52,325 bases of DNA. Origin: a bacterium. Lineage in GTDB: Bacteria; Planctomycetota; UBA1135; GCA-002686595. The stretch is taken from NCBI GenBank assembly GCA_024226735.1, contig JAAELL010000562.1, positions 1 through 52,325 of the forward strand. The letters run 5' to 3'. The notes beneath the pieces are model-generated. The model was not told the origin of the DNA. It was given only the letters and a program-made list of their open reading frames with translations, and did no database searches. Positions 26,701 through 34,789 of this stretch are shown here, piece by piece. A program made the position numbers and the translations under genes. Positions within the stretch are counted from its first letter, which is position 1. Every line of letters starts with the position of its first letter.

Positions 26701-27436
26701 CGCCGAAGCAGGCGTGACGGCGATCGCACGCGACGCAAGCGGAGAACGCATCGCGTGCGGGCATGCGGACGGCGTCGTGCGTGTTCTCGGCGTCAGCCGC
26801 GAGGGAGCGCGCGAGCTCTTCACGCTCGCGGGCGATGCGCTGCCCGTGCGCGCCCTCGCGTTTGCGGCGGACAACAGCCAGCTCGCCGTGGGGTACAAGG
26901 ACGGCTCGGTGCAGGTTCATTCCCCAGGCGGCGGAGCTGCGATCGCCGCGTTCGACGCCCACACCGACGAGGTGGTCGCGCTCGCTTTCCACCCCGATGG
27001 AACTCGGCTCGCTTCCGGTTCCCTCGACGACACCATCGTGCTCTGGGACACCGAGCACTGGGAACCCGTGGTCGAGCTGCGCCCGCGCCGCCACACCAGC
27101 GTGCCCGTGGGCGCGGTTGACTTCACGCCGAACGGCGAGACGCTCGTCGTCTTCGACCCGGACGGTCTCACGCTCTGGAGCACCACGCCCGGCCCGGAGG
27201 CCTACCGGCGGCGTACGGCGAGGGCGGCCTTCCGGCGCAGGGTCGCACGCTGGCTCGCCGGCGTCGTCGGCGAAGTCGAGTCACCAGCAGCGCTCCAGGC
27301 CGCCTGGGCCGAGGCGACGGATTTTGGCGAGGAGGAGCGCGGTGCGCTGCGGCCGAGCCTGATCGACCACGCGCGCCGGTACGTCGCGGAGCTCGAGGCG
27401 CCCGTCGACGTCGCGGAGTTCCTGCAGCCGCGCTGA
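23705..27436 (+). CDS. Membrane serine/threonine kinase with WD40-like sensor region
   Basis: A 1243-residue protein. Kinase domain at about 80-390: glycine loop GEIARGGMGVVFKG (86-99), catalytic lysine K111, catalytic loop HRDLKPGN (206-213), and DWG in place of DFG (D226), a common planctomycete variant. A coiled-coil-like stretch leads to one membrane helix at about 402-422. The long region beyond is beta-rich, ending in WD40-like repeats near 1000-1166 (FAADNSQLAVGYKDGSVQVHS, FHPDGTRLASGSLDDTIVLWD). The start has EEPPEEPPE repeats and overlaps the upstream secreted protein gene. It would sense extracytoplasmic cues or assemble partners; ligand unknown. Confidence 0.93.
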   Translation: MAESPEEPPEEPPESCELEANLRAAYEAERALSPSVLVALESVHGDVPRVLLPDEESGIVMSPLAIGRAPEAGGKVGGRDNYQILGEIARGGMGVVFKGRDTDLGRDIAIKILRRELRGLPESVQRFVEEAQISGQLQHPGIVPVYEMGLMTGERPYFAMKLVKGRTLAEILEQPGEKGLERRRLMAVFEQVCQTVAYAHARRVIHRDLKPGNVMVGAFGEVQVMDWGLAKILPRGAAGEPRADISRIETPRSKDASTTGPISRDGSVMGTPAYMSPEQARGDVETIDERTDVFALGAILCELLTGEPPYSEKGDVQVLLAAREGRVDGAHDRLRRCDGDPGFVQLALHCLQQEPALRPRTAKDVAETIAEQLAAAERRVRHAQIAAETQRERADAAHAQKRTVLAAAGLVGLALVVAAFFWRRADVAQEQARLSRISGDIGIYRASLAAAWQDLAVHDSASARARLARLDERLRGWEWTYIGAGANPSAREPVTPDGLRRSGRTEIRLSPEGTVAWALGEWAIVHRATQETLLERPAPTGMRKPPPGCISGDGRWVAVEKTLFDVRRREEHVFPATSDLPLDPDEDWRFVALSPHGERAVVERGWRAASTRPHEVVIVTLPAGEVEHVLDVPRGNRGLNARPHTAEPISISRFVWVVHAAFVDDETVAVSVQGGDDELLSAPTESATALFDLATGARRWTLSTSPAKDLVRDARGRYVAGWVVARGSVDAVVWRVSDGAEVARFHESQLPLRLALIEAGGETLLAIHDPGRAMEPTARLYSVRARRASGLEDRFVGALGGGGEPLATLFADEEGLVWWATVTGRMGAEDPRASLAPGLVREASSKTVWPATVDAGGAFALLPHRPTSKPGQMPEFERIDLSTGELLGLRVIETVSGEIFGRMAVTADASTVAFTTLEIRGPAPDLTWIVRVQVVDLETHEVLGQRLLREMPLDRSNPGRPDGVTHTLFCGGDELLCVYDDAGRARLLDALDLSTIEEIAEAGVTAIARDASGERIACGHADGVVRVLGVSREGARELFTLAGDALPVRALAFAADNSQLAVGYKDGSVQVHSPGGGAAIAAFDAHTDEVVALAFHPDGTRLASGSLDDTIVLWDTEHWEPVVELRPRRHTSVPVGAVDFTPNGETLVVFDPDGLTLWSTTPGPEAYRRRTARAAFRRRVARWLAGVVGEVESPAALQAAWAEATDFGEEERGALRPSLIDHARRYVAELEAPVDVAEFLQPR

Positions 27437-27478
27437 CCCAGTTCTCGGACCAGCAGCTCGGCCCGCCTCCCTGCCGGG

Positions 27479-27556
27479 TCAGTCCTCCTGGCCGTTCGGG
27501 TCGGTCGAGCCCTCGCCCCAGTCGGCCAGCGCGCGGTGCAGGTGCAATGGGGTGAT
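27479..27556 (-). pseudogene. Fragment resembling the end of a planctomycete exported protein
   Basis: The minus strand reads HLHRALADWGEGSTDPNGQED then stop. DWGEGxS motifs of this kind are, as I recall, recurrent near the C-terminus of long exported planctomycete proteins, but no coding sequence precedes it and an in-frame TGA (27557-27559) lies directly upstream. It lies between the convergent kinase and kelch genes. The remaining gap from 27437 to 27598 holds nothing else I recognise. Confidence 0.3.
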
Positions 27557-27598
27557 TCAGAACGTCCGGGGTGCTCGATCCGCCAGTGAGACCGTGAC

Positions 27599-28714
27599 TT
27601 ACGGGTGCCGGTAGATCTCGACCTTGCGCGACGACGAGGAACCGGCGTTGGTGCCGCCGCCGGCGACGAGGATGTCGTACCGGTGGCGGATCGGGAAGAC
27701 GCCGTGGCGGGCCGTGATCATGTCCGTGTCGGTGCGCCAGGTGCGGGCCACGGGGTCGTAGACCTGGACCTCGTCGAACACCTGATTGCTCGACTCGCCG
27801 CCCATCACGTAGAAGAGGCCGAAGTAGTGCACCGCGTGCCCGGTCCCGCCGCGCCCCGCGGGCATCGCGGGCAACTGGGAGCCTGCCATCACGCTCGCGT
27901 CCCAGGTGTCGGTGACCGGGTCGTAGACCTGCACGTCGTCGAACCCGGGCTGCGGAAAGTTGCCGCCCTGGCGGCCGCCGAAGATGTACAGCTTGCGACC
28001 GTCGGTCGCGGCGGCGGCGTGGTTGACGCCGACGGGCATCGGCGTGAGCGGGCCGTTCGCGTCCCAGGTGTTGGTCGCCGGGTCGTAGACGGAGAGGTTC
28101 GACACGGTGCCCCCACCGACGATCCCGCCGGCGACGTAGACCTTGCCGCCGATCGTCGCGGAGCTGCACGACCCTCCGTTCCAAGGCATGCTCGCGCCGA
28201 CCGTCCAGTTGTTGGTCGGCCGATCGTAGATCTGCACGCGGCCCGCTCCGCCTCCGAGTCCGCCGAAGAGATAGAGCCGGCCTCCCACGACCTCGCATGC
28301 GTGGTGGTTGCCCGTGAACGGACGCGGCGCGAGACCCGTGAACCAGTTGTCGTTCGCGATGTTGTACATCAGCGTCGCCGACGAGCCCTCGCCGAAGACG
28401 AACATCGAGCCAGCGATGATTCCGCACGCGACTTCGCCCAGGGAGATCGGCATGTCGGAGGCGGTGGTCCACGTGCCCATCAAGTTGCCGCGCAGATCGA
28501 GTTGGCGCAGGGGCGAGCTCCTCAACGGTGTCGAGCCGAGCTGGGGTGTCGCGCCGCGGATCGCCCGCCCGAGCATCCAGCCGATCCACGAGCCGCTCGC
28601 GCTCGAAGCCACCGCGTCGGCGGAGGCCGGACCAGGGGCGGAGGTCGAGGATCTTGGAACGATGGGAAGTAGCGCCACGGTCAGGAGCGCGGCAGTGGTC
28701 TTGAGCGGGAACAT
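27599..28714 (-). CDS. Exported kelch-repeat protein
   Basis: A 371-residue protein with a signal-like N-terminus (FPLKTTAALLTVALLPIVP). It has at least five kelch repeats, each with a double-glycine strand and a downstream Tyr/Trp pattern: GGRLYLFGGLGGG, GGKVYVAGGIVGGG, GRKLYIFGGRQGG, GLFYVMGGESSN, with connecting YDPATNTWDAN, YDPVTDTWDAS and YDPVARTWRTD. The repeats suggest a five- or six-bladed propeller, likely for surface or periplasmic binding. It is divergent from the GH127-like gene with 117 bp between the starts. Confidence 0.88.
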   Translation of the reverse strand: MFPLKTTAALLTVALLPIVPRSSTSAPGPASADAVASSASGSWIGWMLGRAIRGATPQLGSTPLRSSPLRQLDLRGNLMGTWTTASDMPISLGEVACGIIAGSMFVFGEGSSATLMYNIANDNWFTGLAPRPFTGNHHACEVVGGRLYLFGGLGGGAGRVQIYDRPTNNWTVGASMPWNGGSCSSATIGGKVYVAGGIVGGGTVSNLSVYDPATNTWDANGPLTPMPVGVNHAAAATDGRKLYIFGGRQGGNFPQPGFDDVQVYDPVTDTWDASVMAGSQLPAMPAGRGGTGHAVHYFGLFYVMGGESSNQVFDEVQVYDPVARTWRTDTDMITARHGVFPIRHRYDILVAGGGTNAGSSSSRKVEIYRHP

Positions 28715-28831
28715 GGCCGGTTGCCTGTCGTCGGAAGCGGATGCGGGAAGGCCGTCAAGCGTATCACGGAGCGCGGGCGGGACCGCGTTGTGACGTGTAT
28801 GCTCGCACTTGTTCCCCGCTCGGAGGTCTCC

Positions 28832-31207
28832 ATGTTCGTAGCCCGAGCCGCGCTCGCCGCGGCGCTCTCGTTCCCCGCTCCCGCCGCCCCCGTCTCGATC
28901 CAGGACGGGGAGCTACGCTACGTCCCGCCCGAATCTGTCCAGATCCTCGACGGCGCTTGGGGTCGGCGCATCGACGCCTCGCGCGCGGCTGCCTTCGGTT
29001 CCCTGCTCGACGCGTGTACCGGCCGCGTCGGCAACTTCCGGGCAGTCGCGGCCAAGCGCAGCGGAGGACACGTCGGCGGTCCCCAGGCCGATGCGGACGT
29101 CTACCGCCTGATCGAGGCGATCGCGGGGCACCTGCGGCTGGCCCCCGACGCGGCGGTCGCCGCGCGGGTCGAGGAGATCATCGCCAAGATCGCTGCCGCG
29201 CAGACCAAGGGCGGCTACCTCGCGACGTACGTGCAACTGGAGAAGCCGCGCGAGCGCTGGCGCGACCCACGCGCCGCGCGCGAGCTGTTCTGCGCCGGCG
29301 CCCTGTTCTCGGCGGCGGTCGCGTGGGAGCACGCGAGCGGGTCGAAGAGCCTGCTCGAGGTGGCGACCAAGTGCGCGGACGCGATTGACGAGCGCTTCCG
29401 CGTCACCGGCGTGCAGGCCGTTCCGGGGCGCTGCGGGATCGAGGCTGCCCTCGTCACTCTGTCGCAGGCGACCGGCGAGGAGCGCTACCTCGAGCTCGCT
29501 CGGACCTTCTTCGAACGTCGCGGCGACACCGCGCGCCCGCGGCGCTACGGGGTCGACCTCCAGGACGACCTCCCGATCTTCGAGCAGCGCATCGGCGCCG
29601 GGCAGGTCGTGAACGGGACGGCGCTGTACGCGGGCGTCGCGGAGATGGCGCTGGCCACGTTCGAACAGGACTACGTCTTCGCCGCGCAGACGTTCTGGGA
29701 CGACGTCGTGCGCAGCAAGACCTACGTGACCGGTGCCGTCGGCGCCGGCGAGCCCGCCGTGTTCGGTCCGGCTTGGGAGCGACCGCTCGAGGCCGCCTCC
29801 TGCCCCACGCTCGCCGCCGTCGGCATGCTGCGCTGGGCGGAGCGCCAGTTCCTCGTCAACGCGCACGCGACGCACGCGGACGCGATGGAGACTCTGCTGT
29901 GCAATGCGCTGCCCGCGGCGCTCGGATCGAGCGGCGCCTGTTTCGAGCGACTGGCCCTGGCGGACTCGGGGGCGCGCGCGCCGACTCCGGCTGGCGACGC
30001 GAGCCTCGAGACCGCCCTGGAGCTCGCGCGCTGGATGCCCGGATTCGCCGGGCGCGTCCTGGCCCAGGACGACCGGCGTGTGTTCGTCATGCAGTACCTC
30101 GCCTGCAGCGCGGACATCGAGCTCGCCGCGGGCAAGGTGCGCATCACGCAGGAGACGGGCTACCCCGCGAGCGGCAAGGTCGTCCTGCGCATCGAGCCCG
30201 AACACCCGATGTCGTTCATCCTTCACGTGCGCGCCCCGGGCTGGTGCCGCGAGCCGATCACGATCGGCGTCGGTGACGCCCTGACGATGCAGAAGGTGAG
30301 CCACGGCGACGACCCCGGCTCGTGGCTGACGTTCAACCGCCGTTGGGACCCGGGCGACCGCCTGACGATCGAGCTGCCGCTGGCACCCGAGCGGGTCCGC
30401 TCGCACGACGAGCGCGCGGACCGCGCTGGACTCGTTGCGCTGCGCCGCGGCCCACGGATCTACGCCTTCGCCGGGGCCGACGACGGGGCCGGTCTCGACG
30501 GCGTGTTCCTGCCCGGGCCCGCGGAGCTGCGCGTCGCCGACGGCGAGGAGGACGCGGAGGACGCGGAGGCGACGCCGACCCTGCGCGCCGATGGGGTGCG
30601 GCTCGTCAGCGAAGCCGGTCGCCACGCTGAGCAGAAGGTCGTGCTGGACGCATTCGCGTACGCCGAGTGGGGCCTGCGCGCGCCGCTCGCGATGCGGGTC
30701 TGGCTGCCGGACGACCGTGCCGGCACGCGGGTCCCGGGAGAGACGCCGCCGGTGCGAACGGCGGCCGGCATCGTCCGCGGGTCGCATGCGAGCGCCAACG
30801 AGTCGCTGGCCGCGATCTTCGGGGGCGGCAAGGAGCCGAGCGCTTCGAACGACCCCCTGGCGCGCCGCTTCACCTTCCTCGACCACCGCGGCACCCGCGA
30901 GTGGCTGACGCTGGACCTCGGAGAGCTCAAGCTCGTCGAGAGCTCCGCGATCTACTGGTACGCGAACGACGCGGACGTGCACCTTCCGGCGGCGTGGCGG
31001 ATCGACGTGCTCCAAGGCGAGGAGTGGAAGCCCGTGAAGCTGCTCGACGGCGACTATGCGCCGCAGCGCGACGGCTACGACATCGTACGCTTCGCGCCGG
31101 TGGCCACGCGCGTCGTGCGGCTCTCGGTCGATCTGGCGGACGGCGCCTCGGCTGGGCTGCTCGCTTGGCGCGTCGGCGCGCGGGCCCGTCCCACGACCGA
31201 TAAGTAG
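28832..31207 (+). CDS. GH127-like (DUF1680) secreted protein with degenerate active site
   Basis: A 791-residue exported protein with SD CGGAGG before the ATG. The body aligns with beta-L-arabinofuranosidase GH127: GGYLATYV, RELFCAGALFSAAVAWE, IEAALVTLSQATGEERYL, YVTGAVGAGE. The residues normally involved in metal binding and catalysis are altered. The usual HELY, GHxE and GHAVR histidines read RELF, GRCGIE and GQVVNG. The acidic ETCA motif reads EAASCPT. The Cys-rich CACCPP motif is replaced by QYLACSAD. The last part (about 650-785) is discoidin-like. It may be a carbohydrate-binding pseudoenzyme or a divergent hydrolase. Confidence 0.78.
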   Translation: MFVARAALAAALSFPAPAAPVSIQDGELRYVPPESVQILDGAWGRRIDASRAAAFGSLLDACTGRVGNFRAVAAKRSGGHVGGPQADADVYRLIEAIAGHLRLAPDAAVAARVEEIIAKIAAAQTKGGYLATYVQLEKPRERWRDPRAARELFCAGALFSAAVAWEHASGSKSLLEVATKCADAIDERFRVTGVQAVPGRCGIEAALVTLSQATGEERYLELARTFFERRGDTARPRRYGVDLQDDLPIFEQRIGAGQVVNGTALYAGVAEMALATFEQDYVFAAQTFWDDVVRSKTYVTGAVGAGEPAVFGPAWERPLEAASCPTLAAVGMLRWAERQFLVNAHATHADAMETLLCNALPAALGSSGACFERLALADSGARAPTPAGDASLETALELARWMPGFAGRVLAQDDRRVFVMQYLACSADIELAAGKVRITQETGYPASGKVVLRIEPEHPMSFILHVRAPGWCREPITIGVGDALTMQKVSHGDDPGSWLTFNRRWDPGDRLTIELPLAPERVRSHDERADRAGLVALRRGPRIYAFAGADDGAGLDGVFLPGPAELRVADGEEDAEDAEATPTLRADGVRLVSEAGRHAEQKVVLDAFAYAEWGLRAPLAMRVWLPDDRAGTRVPGETPPVRTAAGIVRGSHASANESLAAIFGGGKEPSASNDPLARRFTFLDHRGTREWLTLDLGELKLVESSAIYWYANDADVHLPAAWRIDVLQGEEWKPVKLLDGDYAPQRDGYDIVRFAPVATRVVRLSVDLADGASAGLLAWRVGARARPTTDK

Positions 31208-31267
31208 TGCATCTACCCCCCGCTACCTACGCAGCCTCGCCTACGCCATCGGCCCGCAGCACGTACG

Positions 31268-31363
31268 CTATAACGCGCACGGCGCGCCTGCGCCCACGCC
31301 ACGCCACACGACGAGAACGACGACGGCCAGGATCAGAAGGACAGTGAGGCCACGGGGGCGCAT
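31268..31363 (-). CDS. 31-residue single-span membrane peptide
   Basis: A very short open frame with an AAGGA ribosome site five bases before its ATG. It begins MRPRG, then the hydrophobic stretch LTVLLILAVVVLVVW, then RGVGAG and a short tail ending at TAG. It starts 18 bases after the CBS gene stop on the same strand, so the two probably form an operon. The product would be a single membrane helix with a positive N-terminus, comparable in form to small regulatory membrane proteins. The role is unknown. Confidence 0.5.
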   Translation of the reverse strand: MRPRGLTVLLILAVVVLVVWRGVGAGAPCAL

Positions 31364-31381
31364 CGGGGTCCTTGGGTCAGC

Positions 31382-31891
31382 TCAAACGTGGATCGTCTCT
31401 TGGTGGTTCGCGTCCTCGAAGCTCGCGTGCGGCGACGAGATGCTGGCGAGGGTGCGCAGGACGGCGCCGGGGTGTTCCCGATCGGCCGCGCCCTTGCGCG
31501 ACTGGCGCGCGATGTCGGCCATCGAAACGATACCGGCAAGACGCCCGTCGGAATCGACGATGGGTACACGCCGGATCCGGCGCCGCTCCATCACCCGCAG
31601 TGCGTCATCGATCGTCTCGTCCGCCTTGCACGTCTGAACGTCACTCGCCATCGAACGCGCGACGGGGAGCGTGCCGAGATCCCCCCCCGAGGTGTACGCG
31701 CCCATGCAGACGTCGCGGTCGGTCAGCATCCCGATCGGCCGGCGCGCGTCGTCGACGATCGGAACGCACCCGCAGTCGTGCTCCCACATCAACTGCGCAG
31801 CCCTCTCGAGCGTCGCGTCGCGGGTGCAGGTCGCGACGTCGGTCGTCATGACGTCGCGCAGGAGGATCGGCTTCGAGCGAGTGGTGGACAT
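31382..31891 (-). CDS. Tandem CBS-domain protein
   Basis: A 169-residue cytoplasmic protein made of two CBS domains forming one Bateman module. CBS1 spans about residues 10-68 (DVMTTDVATC, GCVPIVDDARRPIGMLTDRDV). CBS2 spans about 78-132 (ARSMASDVQTC, IRRVPIVDSDGRLAGIVSMADI). Such modules bind adenosyl nucleotides and regulate other proteins or act alone. No effector domain is fused. It heads a probable operon with the 31-residue membrane peptide. Confidence 0.92.
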   Translation of the reverse strand: MSTTRSKPILLRDVMTTDVATCTRDATLERAAQLMWEHDCGCVPIVDDARRPIGMLTDRDVCMGAYTSGGDLGTLPVARSMASDVQTCKADETIDDALRVMERRRIRRVPIVDSDGRLAGIVSMADIARQSRKGAADREHPGAVLRTLASISSPHASFEDANHQETIHV

Positions 31892-32038
31892 GGGAGCTCT
31901 TGGATCGAGACGTCGTGGATCAGGAACAGGCCGTCTTCGAATCTTCGTACGTCCGTGGTCCGCCGGGTATGGGACGCTCTCCGTAGCACGCGGCTCGGTT
32001 GAGGCGTAGGGGCGCGTCGCTCGGGACCGGAGCGCCGT

Positions 32039-33712
32039 CTACCTCAGGAAGCGCTCGAACGCTGCCAGCCGCACCGGCAGCTCGACATACACCTCGGGGT
32101 CACGCCAGGCGACGCGCTTGCCCTCGTAGATGGCGGTCGGCCGCCCCGCGGGGTTCGGTTCCGGCGACCCCCAGGCTTCGCGCGCGACGTAGCCTTGGGA
32201 CGAGAGATCCATGTGCAGCACGTAGAAGTTGCCGCCACGCGGAAACACGGCGTGCATGTCGACTTCAGAGAGCCGCAGAGCGCCGTCCGGGAGGTGCGCG
32301 ATCTCGCGTTGGAGCTCGGCACGTAGCTCCGCGCGCTCCTGCCCGAACATGTTCACGACGAGCTGCAGGCGGTGGGGCTCGGTGACGAGCACACGCGTGT
32401 TGCGTGACTCCGCCTGGAGATAGCGCTTGCGGTAGCGGTTGACGAGGCGCATGACGTCGGGGGCGCTCCCCGGCAGGCCGACGTCGCGCTCGGAGAGCTT
32501 CCAGTCTCCGGCCCAGCTCATAGGCTCCCTGCTCGGCACGGCGGGCGTGGAAACCGCGACCTCATGGGCGCTGGAGAGGAGCTGCCCGGTCGCGCTCGCT
32601 GCGGAGCGCAATTGGCGGGTGACGATCAGTGCGAACGCCGTGAGCACGAGCGAGAGCAGAAGCGGGAACAGGCAGCCCCTTGCGCTGCTGCTTCTCCTTG
32701 GGCTGCTGCCCGTGTGGCGACTCCGCGCCTTCTCCGTGCGCCCCTTGTCCGCGCCGTGATCGTGCGTTGCGCGCGTGCGCGAGATCGCCTCGACGCGATC
32801 GCGCACCTCGCCGACACGCTGGTAGCGGCGTTCCGGATCCTTCTCGAGCGCGCGCAAGACGACATCGTCGAGCCTGACGTCGATCTCCACGCGTTGGGAA
32901 GGGGCGTCGAAACGGCCCAGGGGCAGTTCTCCCGTCAAGAGCTCGTAGAGGACGACGCCGAGGGAATAGATGTCCGCGCGGTGATCGACGTCTTGCGGGT
33001 GCTCGACCTGCTCGGGAGCCATGTAGTGCCACGTCCCCATCGCCTGGCGCGTGTGAGTCAAGCCCGCCTCCTCGCCTGCCCGCCCGAGGAGCTTGGCGAG
33101 ACCGAAGTCGACGATCTTCGCGTCGCCCTCGGGAGTGATCAGTACGTTCTCCGGCTTGATGTCGCGGTGCACCACGCCCTGGGCGTGCGCGCTCTCGAGC
33201 GCTGCCGAGATCTGACTGACGATGCGCAGCGCCTGCGCGGCCGGAACGTCGCGGGAGCGCAGGAGCTGGCGCAGGTTGGGCCCGTCGACGAGCTCGAGCA
33301 CGAGGAAGAAGTAGGGGCCCGCCCGCCCGGAATCGTAGACCGCCGCGATGTTGGGGTGGTCGAGGCTCGCCATCGCCCGCGCCTCGCGCTGGAAGCGCTC
33401 AGCGAACGCGGGGTCGTTCTGAGCGTCGATCGGCAGGAGCTTGAGGGCGACGGGGCGATCGAGCTCGCGGTGCCGCGCGCGGTACACGATGCCCATGCCG
33501 CCGCGGCCAAGCACCTCGAGGATCGCGAGCTTGGGGAAGTAGCCCCCGAGCTCCTCGGGGCGCGGCGGCTCGGGGGCGGGCGTGCCGGAGACGCTGCGCA
33601 GGACCTCCGGCGCCCCCATGGCAACCGCCACGAGGCACTTGGGGCAGAGCCCGTGGGGACGCTCCGTCGGGCGCAGGTCGGCGTGGCAGCGGGGGCAGCG
33701 ATCGAGGTTCAT
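32039..33712 (-). CDS. Membrane serine/threonine protein kinase, sigma-factor-linked
   Basis: A 557-residue kinase. It starts with a zinc-ribbon-like CPRC...CPKC (C6, C9, C23, C26). The kinase domain spans about 62-310: VLGRGGMGIVYRA, catalytic K91, HRDIKPEN (182-189), DFG (202-204) and MGTWHYMAPEQ. A charged linker leads to one membrane helix (about 347-366). The remaining 190 residues have no recognised fold. It lies 58 bp downstream of an ECF sigma gene on the same strand, the arrangement known for STK-associated ECF groups in planctomycetes. Confidence 0.93.
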   Translation of the reverse strand: MNLDRCPRCHADLRPTERPHGLCPKCLVAVAMGAPEVLRSVSGTPAPEPPRPEELGGYFPKLAILEVLGRGGMGIVYRARHRELDRPVALKLLPIDAQNDPAFAERFQREARAMASLDHPNIAAVYDSGRAGPYFFLVLELVDGPNLRQLLRSRDVPAAQALRIVSQISAALESAHAQGVVHRDIKPENVLITPEGDAKIVDFGLAKLLGRAGEEAGLTHTRQAMGTWHYMAPEQVEHPQDVDHRADIYSLGVVLYELLTGELPLGRFDAPSQRVEIDVRLDDVVLRALEKDPERRYQRVGEVRDRVEAISRTRATHDHGADKGRTEKARSRHTGSSPRRSSSARGCLFPLLLSLVLTAFALIVTRQLRSAASATGQLLSSAHEVAVSTPAVPSREPMSWAGDWKLSERDVGLPGSAPDVMRLVNRYRKRYLQAESRNTRVLVTEPHRLQLVVNMFGQERAELRAELQREIAHLPDGALRLSEVDMHAVFPRGGNFYVLHMDLSSQGYVAREAWGSPEPNPAGRPTAIYEGKRVAWRDPEVYVELPVRLAAFERFLR

Positions 33713-33770
33713 GCCGAGCTATGCAGGAAACGCGTCGCGGGGTTACTGGACACGGGCGCCTTTTTCGCAA

Positions 33771-34493
33771 TCACGCGCCGAGCGCCTGAAAGAGTGCTTG
33801 GAGCTCGTCGTCGACCTGTTCCTCGGAGCCGACGGTGTCCGCGATCGCTGCTCGCAGGGCCTCGCGGTAGCGCGACCGGAGCCGGTGCGCGGCGACCTTG
33901 GTCGCCCCCGGCGACAGCCCGGCGGCGGCGCCGCGCTCGGTGAGGGTGGCCTCGGGCTCTTCCGTGGTCAGCGTCGACTTGAGGGACTCGAACACCCGCG
34001 CCTTGCCGCTCGCCGCGTACTGATCGGACAAGACTGCGAGGACGTGATCGAGTAGCTCGAGCGCCCACGCGCGATCGAAGAGCCGCTCGGGCGACAGCTC
34101 GGCGGCACTGGACTCGTAGCGCTCCTCCAGCTTCGGGTCCCAAGCGATCGGAGCCGTGCGACCGCCTCGCTTCCACGCGCGGGCTCGCTCCCTCTCGTTC
34201 GACACGTAGTTGCGGAACGCGGTGACGAGAAACGCGCGAAAGCGCCCGCGATCGGGGTCGGCGGTGCCGAGGTCGCCGCGCTCGAGCAGGAGCGCGAAGA
34301 ACCCCTGGGTCAGGTCGCGCGCGTTCGCGCGCTGCTCTCCGGTGCGCCGCGCAAACGCGTAGAGCGGATACCAGTACGTCGCGCACAGCTCCTCGAGCGC
34401 CGCCCTCGCGCCAGGGCGATCCGTCCCCGCTTCGAGGACGATGCTCCAGCGCGTGCTGCGAAAAGCGCCGGCGGCACGCGTCGAATCGGACAT
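33771..34493 (-). CDS. ECF-type RNA polymerase sigma factor
   Basis: A 240-residue sigma factor. The N-terminus FRSTRWSIVLEAG and region 2 (ARDLTQGFFALLLERGDLGTADPDRGRFRAFLVTAFRNYVSNERERA) match the large ECF groups of planctomycetes that lack anti-sigma neighbours and are linked to Ser/Thr kinases. Region 4 is the C-terminal helix-turn-helix (ATLTERGAAAGLSPGATKVAAHRLRSRYREAL). It is probably the first gene of an operon with the downstream kinase, which may phosphorylate it. Its target promoters are unknown. Confidence 0.92.
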   Translation of the reverse strand: MSDSTRAAGAFRSTRWSIVLEAGTDRPGARAALEELCATYWYPLYAFARRTGEQRANARDLTQGFFALLLERGDLGTADPDRGRFRAFLVTAFRNYVSNERERARAWKRGGRTAPIAWDPKLEERYESSAAELSPERLFDRAWALELLDHVLAVLSDQYAASGKARVFESLKSTLTTEEPEATLTERGAAAGLSPGATKVAAHRLRSRYREALRAAIADTVGSEEQVDDELQALFQALGA

Positions 34494-34789
34494 GCCTCGA
34501 GTCTACCGCGCGGCCCCCACGAAAGTCGTCCCTACGGATTGAGACGCAGCAGCGCGGCGACTAGTACAGAGGCAGAACGCGCTGTCGTGCCTGCCCCTCG
34601 TGGTGGCACGAGGTTCTGGGCAGGGTGAGCAAGGACGAACGGCGCGTGATCGAGGTCGTCTCGAGGTCGTCGCTGGCAAGAACCGGCTCGTGCAGTGGAA
34701 CGTCCCCTCGCCGCGCACCGAATAGAGCCGGGGCGACCCGCAAGTGCGAGCCGCCCCGGCGTCTCTCTCTCGGCAGTTGAGCGCTGCTG
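34494..34789. other. Intergenic region with short hairpins
   Basis: The gap between the sigma factor start and the end of the Ca-binding repeat gene has no credible coding sequence. It holds the sigma gene promoter, a small palindrome CCTCGTG-GTGG-CACGAGG near 34599-34617, and the terminator hairpin listed separately. Confidence 0.5.
34727..34760 (-). terminator. GC-rich hairpin after the Ca-binding repeat gene
   Basis: GCCGGGGCG (34727-34735) pairs perfectly with CGCCCCGGC (34752-34760) around a 16-base loop, 30 bases past the stop of the minus-strand gene. The following minus-strand bases (TCTATT) are only weakly U-rich, so intrinsic termination is plausible but not certain. Confidence 0.5.
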
